A stretch of 64,000 nucleotides of DNA from Plasmodium malariae (lineage: Eukaryota > Apicomplexa > Aconoidasida > Haemosporida > Plasmodiidae): assembly GCF_900090045.1 (NCBI RefSeq), contig NC_041788.1, positions 3,467,501 to 3,531,500 on the forward strand, read 5' to 3'. The translations under genes and the position numbers were made by a program. The notes beneath the pieces were generated by a model. It did no database searches. It was not told the origin of the DNA and saw nothing but the letters and a program-made list of their open reading frames with translations. Of the stretch, positions 1-11,893 are shown piece after piece. Position 1 is the stretch's first letter. Every line of letters starts with the position of its first letter.

Positions 1-379
1 TTCTATATACCAAATAAAAAAGGGGTAAAAAAGGAAGAAGAAAAATTGATTCATATAAATAAGTATATTCTTCTGCTATTCTTATTTGTTATTCTTTTCC
101 TACCTGCAGTACATCCTTTTTTTTAGTTGGATCATCTGTTTTTTTGGGTTTGTTTTTTCTTTTGTAAAACCTGTGAAAAGGTGAACTCGATAATGTAGAG
201 ATTTATTATTCTCATAATGGTACCCCCCTAACAACATTCGCTTGTTTGGGAGACTTAGATATGCATGTATAAATAAAAATAGTTGTATAATTGATAACAT
301 ACATACGTATGCAGCATATGTTGGAAACACATATAAGGAAAAAAGGAAGAAATATTGCATTAGAAAAACTTTTATTATT
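1..379. other. Left edge, no supported gene
   Basis: A/T-rich DNA downstream of the CS-domain gene, which ends at 380. On the minus strand an ORF from an ATG at 360 has a hydrophobic start and reaches a good splice donor (AG then GTAGGA) with the exon ending at 104. This could be the first exon of a minus-strand gene running off the window, but nothing confirms it and composition alone could produce it. Confidence 0.2.
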
Positions 380-1979
380 TTACATATAATCCCCTAGCCA
401 AGCATCCTTTGCTTCTTCGCAGCTACATGAAAAAAGAAAAAAAAAAAAAAGTATAAGAAAATGAAAAAAATATATGAAAACAATTAATATTCTTAAAATT
501 ACGCATATTTTAAATATAGAAAAAAAAACATTTCGTAGATTTTTATTTTGAATTAATACTCATTTGGGTCACTAAGATTTTTGTCCTTAATCAAAAAATT
601 TTCTTTTCTATTTTCTTTTGTTAAGCGTTTCCAGCATGGTTCCTTGGGAAGCAAGTAGAAATATTAGCATTTATTCGATAAAGAGGAAAAAAAAAAAAAT
701 TAAAGGGCAAAAAAATGAAGAGCCAAAAATATGAAGGGATGAAAATATAAAGAGTTCTTAACTTTGGTCTTTTTGCGAATTTTCAATTTTAAGCCTCTCT
801 CTAAAGAAGAGTAAGTTGATTCCTAAATAATTTTTTTAGTAAGTAAAGTAATTGTAGAGGATGTAAACAAGAAAAGAAACAATTTATAAGGAAAAAGAGG
901 TATATTTAACGAAGCGCTTATAATAAGTATGTATGTATGTAAGTATGTATGTAAGTATGTATGTATGTATTTATGTATGTATGCATGTAGGTATGCGCGT
1001 ATATTGGAATAATCAAAAAACCTCTGGAATTATTGGCCTTAATAAATGTAAGTTCAGTTTAAAGTTCTCCCCTTTCTTGTTTGTGGCTGAAAGATATATG
1101 TTGCTAATAAAAAAAAATATATATGTTCAATTTCTTGAACGAAAGAATAATGTAATATTTCAAGTAGGGACATTTACAAACATAACATGAACAATGCTTT
1201 TAGGAAGTAGCGAAAGAAAACAGTCAAAAAATAAAGATGGTCATAGATATGGTAGCATATTTGCAAAATAAAATTTAAAAAGCTTGTCTAAGGGGAAGGA
1301 AGAAAAAGGCGCACTTTATAAAACTCAATTTATCACGTTAATTTAAAAGTGTTCATGCTTGTGTGCTTCTGTGAGGGTATGTATATATGTATGTATGTAT
1401 ATATGTAATATATATGCTTGTGTGCGCTTATGAATGCAGGAATTTATAAAGATAGTGAAAACTAAGTTGGTGCTCATCTTTTTTAAAGCATAACTTTTCC
1501 GTAAATTTCACTACTTCCTCCAGAACTGATGGAATTAAAACAATTAATGTCAACTTATTTGAATTCTGTCCCCATCGAACAGTTGGAGCTTCTGTTCTAG
1601 AAAAATATAGAATCGTACAAAAAGGAAAAAAAAGAGAAAAAAAGAAAAAAAGAAAAAAGAAGTAAATAAAATGAGATAAAATGTAAGGGAACGTTTTAGG
1701 AAAAAATACCCTTTTTGTATGTTTATTTAAAAAAAAAAAAAATTAGCTGTATGTATTTCTGCGAGTTAATCTACTTTATTCTTACAAATATAGAGTTTTT
1801 CACAAAATAACTAAATATATGCATAATTTGCCGCGTATTCATTTTTTAAAAATTTTATTAATTCATAAATAATAATTACAAAAGACATGAACGGAAAAAA
1901 ACATTATGCAAGTTTACTGTGATGTTGGATAAGTAATAATTGTGGACAGGAGTACATAAAATAATAGGGGCAACGTCAT
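380..1979 (-). CDS. Signal-peptide CS-domain (p23/HSP20-like) protein, six exons
   Basis: Reconstructed by eye as six exons: 1979-1918, 1596-1463, 1086-1022, 822-763, 642-560 and 422-380. All introns are GT..AG and all phases agree, giving 447 nt and 148 residues. Residues 1-20 are a hydrophobic leader (MTLPLLFYVLLSTIITYPTS). Residues 22-115 read as a CS domain: TEAPTVRWGQ at the start, LNLHLLRPIIPE and ESTYSSLERG in the middle, then the conserved end W(111)-K-RLTKE. This order (aromatic/WGQ, ..P..S.Y....R, W.RLTK) is typical of p23, HACD3 and NudC-type CS domains, which act as HSP90 or substrate-binding co-chaperone folds. The leader suggests an ER-lumen or secreted location, unusual for a CS protein. 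The C-terminus is short and acidic. No client can be named. The first exon is the least certain: the leader depends on one choice of ATG and donor, though phase and hydrophobicity agree. Confidence 0.75.
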
Positions 1980-4294
1980 TTTAAGAAAAATGAAAGTCGA
2001 AGTTTTAAAGTTTATTTTATATAATATTTTTTAATAGGAAGATTGAAAGTGTAGTATGTTAAATAATTTAATAATTTCTACTATTAAAATGGGGCAATTA
2101 AATTCTTTCTGAAATTTTTGGAGGTGAAAAATTACAAATAAAAAAAAAAGTTTGTGTGATGTTCGAGAAGCTAATTAAAAACTGGGCATGTATGCACTTA
2201 AGTGAATGTTTTAACAACAACGAACAGAATTACCCATATCCTTCAAATGTCTAATTTATAGACATAATTTAATGTGTGCAATCAAAATGTGTTAATGTAG
2301 CTCATGTAAGTATACACTTTAAAAAAAAAAAAAAAAAAAAAAAAATATATATATATAGATTACTATTCCATCAATTTAATAGCAATAAAACTTTTACAAT
2401 TGTATTGCCTTATTCGAGAAAAATTTTACCAAAATAATTGCATGTTTCAATTTTGCATTTCTCTTTTATGTTTATAAAGAACACATATTCTTACTATGGG
2501 CTAAACTTTTAAGCCAACAAATCCATCTTAAGCATGTTTAAAGATCTTAACTGTGAAAATAATTACACAAAAGAGGGTAATAAAATGGAACCTATTAATA
2601 TTTTCTTTTATATTTTTTATATAGGACTTTTTTTTTATTTTATTTTGGCTTGTTCTATTTTCTTAAATTATGCATTGCGAGCACTTGGAAAACATAAAAA
2701 GGATATTCTTATTGCTATTTCATACATGACTTCCCAATTCGGAAAAGTATATAGCATTACCTTGAATTTTTTTTTTAAAATAAAATTCGTGCATACTGTT
2801 ATTTATAAAACATATTTTTCAAATAAAACAAAAAAAACAATACATTTATTTTCTATATTTCATTGATATATTTTACCATAATATTGTATAAATATAATAT
2901 TTTCCGCGTTTTTCTTGGTAAATATTGAAAAAAAAAGAAAAATAAAACTACTTCGTTATATATATATATATATATGTATATATCACGTAAATGTTACTTT
3001 TTAACTTCTTTTTTTTCTTATGAGCAAAAAAAAATTTACTCTTAATCATATCAAAAATATAATTACATAAATTTACATTTGTATGAACTATAATTCACCG
3101 TATTACTGGTTTGAATGTTTAAAACATTTTATTTTCATCACGCCTCGTTTTTGAAAATATGTAAAGAAGACATTCATCCGATTAATAATTAATTGATATA
3201 TACAAAATATTTTGAAAGCAATTATTTTACGCATAATGAACATAAAACAGCATAATACGGGCACATATTTATGCATTTAATGTATATATGATTGTTATAT
3301 TTATTGCATCTTTGTTCCCTCATAAGTGAAGTAAAAAAATTGATAAATAAAAAAAATCATGTAAAAACGTGCAGAAGTGGTAATTTTTTATATTAAGCAA
3401 AATAGCAGCCGCAACATATAGCAACTAAAACGTAAAGAGATTTTCGGAATACAACTATCCGTATGTATATATGAATACACGTATTAAAATTTAACTTTTT
3501 TGATTTCGCTAAAAAAATTGACATTTGAACAGCTATCGAACCAATTTAAATTTAAAGTATAAATAATGGAGGAGGGAAGTTATGAAAATATAGTAAACCC
3601 TCAAAATCTTAACCTGTTAATATATAAATAACATATAATATTATTATATATGTAAATTAACAGTTCATGTGAATTAGTAATTTACTTTTTTTTTTTTATT
3701 AACCAATCTTAAAATTGCGAGAAAAACGCTTTTATTTTTCGCACTACTTCAAATATTTAAATTTTCACCTTTGAAACAATATTGTTCATCATTTCAAATG
3801 AAAAATTATAAAATAAAATTTGAAGTTTTGGTAAACACGAATAAAAAACAAAGAAAATTATGCTCTCATTCATTCTTTCGTTTGTTCATTCGTTCTTTAT
3901 TTTTTTCTTATTTTTTTCGTAATTTTTTCCTTTTTTTTATTTTGCTTACAAGCACCATGCTGTGATTCCAATTTTTTTTTTTAAGTACAATAAAATTTTT
4001 TTTTTTTTTAGCTTTTAAATGAAGAAAGCTGACTAAAATAGTACTATGAAAATAGCTGAGTATATTATATAATAAAAACTACTGTACTTTTGAAATATTT
4101 ACTCGTTTATCATTTTCTAGAATGAGCTGAAAGTATAAGAATTAACTTATATTTTGTGTTACTTGATGGTTATATATATTATATACCATATGTACGTGAA
4201 TATATGTATATATATAAGTATACATTCATATATATGTTATTACTTACTGTTAAACACCCATTTATGTATACCAATCAACATACGTAATAAATAG
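1980..4294. other. Intergenic, candidate exons only
   Basis: AT-rich stretch between two genes read in opposite directions. An ORF at 2534-2866 (+) contains a hydrophobic segment from an internal ATG at 2585 and could end at a donor after AAAA (GTATAT, about 2745). A short ATG ORF near 3556 begins MEEGSYENI. Either could be an upstream exon of the membrane-protein gene starting at 4295, but I found no phase-consistent join. Poly-T and (AT)n runs fill the rest. Confidence 0.25.
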
Positions 4295-5509
4295 ATGAGA
4301 AAAGGAAGAGGCGTATTTACGTTTGCACAGAATTTCAGCGCGTCCAAGAAATCAAGGAGCACCAATTTTGGAAGTTACCATTCTTCTGACGGAGAAAACG
4401 TAGATATGATTTTTTCAAAAAAGAGTGATGTTTTGAAATACCAAGGGCATAGAAAAAATAGTGAAGATAGTTTTTATGCCTATTCGAAAAGATTTGTTAA
4501 CATTCTGAGTAATACGCTATTTGCATAAAATTGAAATTTTCTTCCCATCCCGTCCAATGTTACATATAATTTGTTACCCCCATTTATGACGTTATATATA
4601 TAAATATTTTTTGATGTTCATTTATTGAGAATAGTGAATGTATTACATGAGGGAGGACCATAAAAATATATGTATATTTATTCATGTGCATACATATATA
4701 TATATATATATATGAATTTAGAAGTGTATAAGCAGTACATTGGTGTTTATGTATAGACATCTATATTCATAAAGGAGTTTACATCTTTTGATTTTCATCT
4801 ATATATGCTTTACACATATATGATAATACATATTTTTCGTTATGTTTATAAGATTCGCTATTTCATGGAATATTACATTTTAAAGTTGTATAATTGCATA
4901 AATTTGTAAAGTTTCCTTATATGCTTATATGTTTATTTGCAAAAAGATAATTTTAACGTAATTTTTATAGAAATACGCTATTTTTTTTTTTTTAATTTTT
5001 TAGATAACATATTTTGCATATTATCAATCATATGTTCTTGGGGAACTATAGTATGATATCAAAAATAAAATAAAATAAAATAAAATGAGAGAACGAAGCA
5101 TTATATTACAAGCAATGTATATATAGTACTCGAATATCTGTGATTAGCATGTTTCGCGCATATATACATATATTTATACGTACTTATATACATATATACA
5201 TACTTATATACATATATACATACTTATATACATATATACATACTTATATACATATATACATACTTATATACATATATACATACTTATATACATATGTACA
5301 TACTTATATATATATATATATATACATACATAAAGTGATTTCCTTTTTTCTTGTTTTTATAAAAGGATTCACTCGTTCAAGTAATTTCAGGAAAGGATGT
5401 TTACGTTTCTTTGGTCTGTTATTTGATAATTCTTTTAGTGGCTGTAATAACTGTAACCTTATACATTTTATATGTTGATAGAAATTACCGACCTTGTGAC
5501 TTTTTTTGA
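4295..5509 (+). CDS. Putative small tail-anchored membrane protein, two exons
   Basis: Exon 4295-4508 begins [20 protein letters not shown] and is hydrophilic with Ser/Lys-rich non-repetitive codons. It can end at a GTAATA donor in phase 1. Exon 5391-5509 follows an ATTTCAG acceptor and continues in phase (A+GA) with [20 protein letters not shown], a single strong transmembrane helix, then a 15-residue tail ending PCDFF and stop. The joined protein is about 110 residues with one C-terminal membrane span, a type II or tail-anchored topology. The intron of 882 bp is long and carries a minisatellite, so an extra exon may be missing. Function is not recognised. It lies tandem with and upstream of coronin on the same strand. 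Confidence 0.45.
5160..5318. repeat. 22-bp minisatellite
   Basis: About six near-identical tandem copies of a 22-bp unit (tacttatatacatatataca plus ta) followed by an (AT)n run. It lies inside the proposed intron of the small membrane-protein gene and creates a spurious Tyr/Ile/His ORF on the plus strand. Confidence 0.9.
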
Positions 5510-6021
5510 AAAAAACTATTTTTAAGTTGTATTTTAAGAAGTCTTTTTTTTTTAAACAGAAAAATTAGAATAATTTATAACTGCATATATAACATCATAA
5601 GGGTACTTATTTTGTTCCCTTTTGTTTTATTCTATTTTAATTTTTTTGTGTTTTTTCTTTTTATAATTTTACCATATGTAAAAAAAACTTTATAACAGAG
5701 AAAAAGTATAATTAATAAAACATATAGCAGGTTTATAATTTTTTCCTTTTGTTTAAAAAAGATAAGAGGAAATGAATGAATACTAAATTGGGGAAGGAAA
5801 TTTTGCAATTTTAGTAAATTTCAGTTAATTTTATCCATTATGAATCAATTCGAGTTAATATCAATTAGTTTCAATTAATTTTAGGTTTATTTTTAGCATT
5901 TTAAAAAAAAAGAAAAAAAAGGTATCTGTAACAATAAATGCAGGAAAGAAAGTAGTTTTTTTTTTTTTTTTTTTTTACTATTAACTTTTCTTTACCTAAT
6001 TTAATTGTATTGTGTTTTGGG

Positions 6022-6056
<35 letters not shown>

Positions 6057-7164
6057 GCTTTCATAATTGCTAAATTAAAAGGAATAAAAGTTTATGTCTT
6101 CCTTTTTTGTGATGTTCTTAAGCCTGCATGGATATATCTTTAATTACAAATGTCAAAAGTTTATACATATATATAAATATATACATATATACATGTGGAT
6201 AGACAGAAAATCTGTGTGTAAGCCTAGGCTTAATTTAAGTCCTCGCTTGTCAACAGAATAAGAAGAAAGGGAAAAAAGAAAAATAAATTTCATTTTGCAC
6301 ATTTCGTAAGTTGTGCATAGATTAGTTTTTAATTATAACTGCAAGAATGAAGAAAATTAAAGAACATAAGCATTAATCCAAAATTGTTTAAGGGGCTTTA
6401 TATCGAACTGTAAGTATAAATGTAAATAAACCTGGGGGTATTTTTTTTTTCCTTATTTCGTTGTAAATCTTAATAGATCTGTTCTGCACAAAAGAAATAA
6501 TTGTATAACACGGTAATGAAGCACAAATATATATATAGGTCATTTTTTTTTTTTTTTATTTTGACAAAATAGTAACTCCATTATTTTAACTTAAAAATTT
6601 CACTTTAGAAATCTGAAAAGAATATAACATAAAATAGCTAATTTTGGACATTTTATTTTTTTTTTTTTAAGAAAAAATTTATTTATGGTATGGTTAAGGA
6701 TAAAAAAATAGAAAATTTTTTTTTTTTTTTTTTTTTGTTTTTTTACTTACAACGTATAGCTTTTTGATGGACAGAAAAAAATGAATAGCATTCCATATAT
6801 CAAAAATTTATATAGTAAGAAAATAAAAATTAGAATATAAAACGAACTTGCATCCTTTCTTTTTAGATAAAATAAAATATATACTACGTTCAAATGTTGA
6901 CTAAGAAATTGTTTCAAAGACCCCCCTTACCACGACACAGTTGTGGCAAGAATGGCAGCGAGAGTTGCGACAATCTTGGCATATTAAAGAATGTTAATTT
7001 GATTTAATATATGGTTATGTATATTTATACATATATGTATATGTGTGTACGTATGTAAATATCCCCCTACACACATACAAATACGCAAGTACATTTGCGT
7101 ATATACTGGTACCTAGGTAAGTGTGATGCTTTTTAAAAACAATTTAAAACCATTTTCTTTTTAG
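5510..7164. other. Intergenic / coronin 5' region
   Basis: Mostly homopolymer tracts (runs of 15-27 A or T near 5960, 6030, 6550, 6720) and (AT)n. It should contain the first coding exon of coronin. A textbook donor (CTAG then GTAAGT at 7117) and 48-bp intron precede the exon at 7165, but no ATG-started frame of the right phase reaches that donor. A GC-richer island at 6921-6980 is listed separately. Confidence 0.5.
6921..6980 (+). other. GC-rich foldable island upstream of coronin
   Basis: In otherwise AT-only DNA this segment is about half G+C. By eye it forms two hairpins. One is CCACGAC (6930-6936), loop ACA, GTTGTGG (6940-6946). The other is CAAGA (6947-6951) with TCTTG (6974-6978), enclosing GCAGC, loop GAGA (a GNRA tetraloop), GTTGC. 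It could be a small structured RNA, a structured 5' leader, or the first exon of coronin (an ATG at 6952 starts MAARVATILAY, but the frame stops before any phase-1 donor). Confidence 0.3.
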
Positions 7165-7354
7165 CGGACCCTTCGAATAAGCTGTTCAACGATTTGAGAA
7201 TATGCACAAAGGCTATGGAATCATGCGGTATGACATGCAGCTCCCTATATGTAGCGGTAACACCTATATTAAAAATAAAGGAACAGAACATTAAATTTGT
7301 ACTTTTTACATAAAAATTTATTTATTCATTTATTTGTTTACTTATTTATTTATA

Positions 7355-7385
<31 letters not shown>

Positions 7386-9175
7386 CTGTGGTTTAATACA
7401 CATTTGTAAAAGTTCTTGCTGATGCGTATATTTGTCTGTCTACATATAATATTGTTCATATGTTTGAAAAAGTTTAAAGATACAGTTCTTTTGTTTTTCC
7501 GAAATATAAAAGGAAGAAAGTTCATTCACATTATTAGGTTAAACTACATGATTAGATATATAAAATTAAATAAAATTTTTCCCCTATTTTTTTGAAGACG
7601 CCTTGGCAAGTAGAAGGAGGAGGTGTCATTGGTGTTATGAGATTGGAAGACCAAATAAGAAACCCGCCAGTAGTAAAGTTAAAAGGGCATACATCGAATA
7701 TACTAGATTTAGCATTTAATCCTTGTTATAGCGAAGTTATTGCATCGAGTTCAGAAGATATGACAATTCGAATTTGGGAGGTAGCACAAAATGATGATAA
7801 AACAAGAGAGATAAAAGATCCCCTTTGTATTTTAAAAGGACATAAAAAAAAGGTAAATATTATTGATTGGAATCCTATAAATTATTATATATTATCTTCA
7901 ACTTCTTTTGATTGTGTAATAAATATATGGGATATAGAAAATGAGAAAAAAGCTTTTCAAATTAATATGCCAAAAAAGCTAACATCTTTAAAATGGAATA
8001 TTCGAGGCACTTTACTTGTTGGTACATGTCTGAATAAATATCTGCATATAATAGATCCCAGAAAAAAAGAAATATGTTCAAGTTTTTATGTACATAATGG
8101 CGGGAAAAGCGCGAGGAGTATATGGATTGATGGTATTAGAGGAAATGATGATTATGTATTAAGTACAGGTTTTTCAAAAAATAATATGAGAGAAATAAAA
8201 TTATGGGATCTTAAAAATACATCTTCTCCTCTTGTTAACATGTCAATAGACAATGCTTCTGCTCCTTTACTTCCTCATTATGATGAAAGTATAGGAATCT
8301 TTTATTTAATTGGTAAGGGGGATGGAAATTGTAGGTACTATCAACAATCTGAAGGCATTATTAGAAAACTGGGTGAATACAAATCTTGTTTACCTTTTAA
8401 GTCTTTTGGATTTTTACCAAAGCAAGTTTGTGATATATATAAATGTGAAATTGGAAGAGTATATAAAAATGAAAACAATACTAGTATTAGACCTATATCT
8501 TTTTTTGTCCCTAGGAAAAACTCTACTATATTTCAAGAGGATTTATATCCTCCTATAATTATGCATAACCCAAAAAATAGCTCTAAGCATTGGATTGATG
8601 GAATTGATTTAAATATTAATAGAATATCTATAAAAGATTTAACAGAAAGTGACCTAAGAATTACTAAAAAATTTAAAAGGGTCCCTTACTCTTGTAACAG
8701 CATTATTATAGAAGATAATTTCCCCTCTAAGAGAGGCTCTATCATTAGGAAGTTTACCAGAAAATTTACCTTCTTTAAAAAAAGTAGTAGGAAAATAAAC
8801 GAATGTAACAACAATGAGGATGATAATAGTATTAATAATTATAATTATACTAGTAGCAATAAAAACAAAAATTCGTTCGACAGCTCGAAAGATTCACTGA
8901 ATTTCAAACTTAAAAGTTTTAAAGTGAAAGGGATACTAAATGATGACGGTGAAAAACAGTTTTACAATGATGATGGGGATAACGAAAGAGAGAAAAGCAA
9001 TGTGATGGAAGATGAACAAATTAGTGAATACACTCAGACGGGGAAAAACAACTTAGATGAGAAAGGTGAAGATTCCATTTATAGTGGAAAGGTGGAAAAA
9101 AATAGAAATACTATAAGCAAATGCTGCGATGCCATTAGGAACATTAAGCTTTGTCTAAAGAGGGAGAAAATATAG
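7165..9175 (+). CDS. Coronin (WD40 actin-binding protein)
   Basis: Coronin binds and bundles F-actin and supports parasite motility. Two exons are clear: 7165-7256 (starts in phase, ADPSNKLFNDLRICTKAMES) and 7598-9175, phase 0 join giving ..LYVA-TPWQVEGGGVIGVM. A short upstream first exon supplying the initiator Met is unresolved. The visible product is about 555 residues. It opens with the coronin N-terminal signature and continues with WD40 blades: GHTSNILDLAFNP..IRIWEV, GHKKKVNIIDWNP..INIWDI, then WNIRGTLLVGTC, ILSTGFSKNNMREIKLWDLK and NASAPLLPHYDESIG, followed by the coronin extension (SFGFLPK, RPISFFVPRK, DLYPP). The C-terminal ~130 residues are Asn/Lys/Asp-rich low complexity with no obvious classical coiled coil. 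Order beside TMK matches recalled P. falciparum synteny. Confidence 0.92.
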
Positions 9176-10063
9176 TAACGAGGAATGTATATGAGGTAGG
9201 AAAAAAAGAAAAACGCGGAAAAATTCCAAAAAATTGAAGAGAAAAATTTTAAATAGTTATGACTTACACTTTTACGCAGTCTGAATGCGGGGGTTAAGAG
9301 ACTTTTTTTCCATACACTTTTGTTTATACATGTTTTTTTTTTTTTTTTTTTTTTGTTTCTACTTCTCCCCATTTTGTGATTTTGTTAATGTGCATATTTA
9401 ATTATAGGTTTAATTGCTATGTACATGTACATATATGTTTTAAAAGAATTTTTTTTTTTTTTTTTTTTGCATGTGTGCATTAAGACACAATAAACAAATA
9501 TAACTTTATGTAATTGTCAATAGGATACACACTATGTTGTGCTATTTTGCGCATTTTTGCTCACCTTTTATATTTTTCCAATCTTTCCACATCATTTCGC
9601 TAGAACGAAAGTACACGAATTAAGAATATGCTTGAATAAATTTTTGCAGTTGGATATTTCAGTTTTTTTAAGATTTAAATTGTGCAAACATTCACATGCG
9701 TGCTAAGGGGTGAAGCAGATACATGTGTATATATATATATATATATTTACATAAAAAATAAATAAAACAAGTTGGGAATCTTTCCTTTTTTTAAGTAATA
9801 AAATAAAAAAGGTCGATGAATTGAAGATGGATAAGTACACAAAAAGACGAAGAACAGAAGATGACGACGTAGGTATTAACGCTTAAGTGCAGACAAAGGT
9901 TTCAAAAAAAAATTCGGAAAAACAAAGAAGCAGTAAAGTCTCCGTTAACTTAATATAGATCTATTGTCGAGACTAATGAATATCCATACTTGCACGTATT
10001 ATGTATAATAATATATATGTATATGTATATGTACATATGAACGTACTTAATAATTTTTCGACT
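9176..10063. other. Convergent intergenic region
   Basis: Between the 3' ends of coronin (+) and thymidylate kinase (-). It contains T and (AT)n runs. One plus-strand micro-ORF from the ATG at 9828 reads MDKYTKRRRTEDDD up to possible donors GTAGGT/GTATTA. It is strongly basic-then-acidic and unlike background, but no convincing continuation was fixed. Confidence 0.4.
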
Positions 10064-11893
10064 TTACGACCACAAAAACTTGAAATATTCTTCTTCGAAA
10101 GACTTTAGTTTAGCAATCTCTTGGACTATGTCATTGTGTATATCCTGAAAGGTGCAAAAATTGAAGGTATTTAAGATGTAGGCCTTTTTTAAATTATATG
10201 GACGAACAAATGAAAAAGCAATTTAAAACGCTAAGAGGAAGAACAAACTCCAATGACAGTTATTATGTAATATATATTTTATTATATAAAAGTGTACGAT
10301 TTTGTTACATCAATTTTTTTGGTAGCATCTATGTTTATCCAGTAATCTTCGTTAGAAAAATGTTTGTAATTTTCGTATATTCTTTTTTGAACTTCAACCT
10401 TTTCATATATTTCTTCGCCTTAAAATAGAGTTTCCATAAAAAGAAATTTTAATAAGAATGGTATCTACACATTCATAAAAATCTAAGCATTCTTAATAGC
10501 ATAATGTTCGAAAGTACTTCCAAGGTGTACCATTTGCTCTGCAATACTCCTGTGTAAAATGTGTTAACAAGTACATAAACAACTCACACATATGTTACAC
10601 GTAAGAATACCCGCGCATAAATATATATTCACCTAGGTGTTTTATATGTGCATATAAATGAGGTACCATATTTTGATCTATTTTGGGCAAAAGTGGGTGA
10701 TACATCCAGGTAAAAAACGACATCTGGTTTTATGAGACCTTGATCAGGGTTCATGCACCAACTTTTTGTTAAATTCTTGAAAAAATGGGAAATTGTGCAT
10801 GTACAAATTAGAAAGGGCAAAAATGAAATAAAATTAAAGACAAATAACAACATTTCATTTTACACGTACGTGAATAAATAAATATATATGCGTGTATGAA
10901 TATATGTATGCGTGTATGTTTCGGGTTTTGGGGGGGGGAATCCAAACCAGAGCACCACAGGAGTAAGCCACGCCAGAATAGGCATATCTGTCACACACAA
11001 CCCAGACACCTTTTATCAGTAAATTTTTAATTTCATTCCTAAATCGATTGTTATGCAAAAAAAAAAAAAAAAGGAAAATACATACGCACACATATGCATA
11101 TGTATATATATGAATTGTTGAGCTGATTTTTTTGGTTAACAATTAACATATACATAATGACCTATATATATATATATATATATGTATATGTATGTATATA
11201 TGGGTATATTATCGATATGTGTAGGGGCATAGCACTTTGACATTGCTGAAAAGTATAAATGGAAAGTAGAAAAATGTTATAACATTCGTTCCCATCTGTT
11301 CGCTGAGAACAGTAAGTGAATAGTTTCATTCGGAAAGTTATTCTCCATCTTCAAATAATTAGCAATTATTTGTCCAGTTACAGTTTCCCTATCTTAAAAA
11401 AGTAATAATTCGTTCTATTTTTATTTATCCTATATGTTTTATTATTATTATTTTTTTTTACGCATTTATCTGAACTTTTCTACATTTTTCAATATTTTTA
11501 TCTTTCCATTTTTTTTTGTTTTTTTTCTTATTCCTTTTAAATGTCGTACTTGGGAAATACAAATGCTTAACATCCACATTTTTGCCTTTCAAGTGTTCAA
11601 CTAATAGCTTTGATTGCGTAGATTTCCCTGATCTAATATAAATAAATAAATATATATAAATATATTTGTATGATGTGTTTTTAATAATTTTTACTAAACA
11701 TTTTCGGTTTGACGTTCAAAATTTAGTCACTATAATATATGTGTAAAAAAAATACATATATGAATTCCATTTCTTTAATTTTTAACAATAATTACAAAGT
11801 AAAAATTTCATTTTTCAACCTATCGAGTCCTTCAAAGACTATAAACTTTCCTTTCTTTTTGTCACTATTACTAAAAGTGTTTATAGTGTTCAT
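10064..11893 (-). CDS. TMK: Thymidylate kinase (dTMP kinase), seven exons
   Basis: Phosphorylates dTMP to dTDP with ATP, the step feeding dTTP synthesis; the Plasmodium enzyme is known also to accept dGMP. Exons by eye: 11893-11820, 11632-11550, 11392-11284, 11038-10948, 10775-10667, 10418-10309 and 10144-10064. All phases match, for 657 nt and 218 residues, the usual family size. Motifs: P-loop GLDRSGKST at 22-30, NRWER near 84-88, the DRYAYSG motif at 105-111, then SCGAL-NLTKSWCMNPDQG across the exon 4/5 junction and QNRSKYG before the lid. The protein ends FKFLWS. Intron 4 has a 9-base C-run on the coding strand (10930-10938), and its donor GTTTGG is atypical. The gene converges on coronin. 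Confidence 0.95.

Noticed and set aside
933..1190. Plus-strand 85-residue ORF
   Set aside because: It begins in a (GTAT)n repeat and overlaps, in antisense, exon 3 of the CS-domain gene, which has phase-consistent splicing and domain homology.
6214..6240. Palindrome AAGCCTAGGCTT as a regulatory site
   Set aside because: A single 12-bp palindrome with no matching motif at other promoters in the window; chance cannot be excluded.
10198..10428. Plus-strand 76-residue ORF
   Set aside because: Antisense of thymidylate kinase exon 6.
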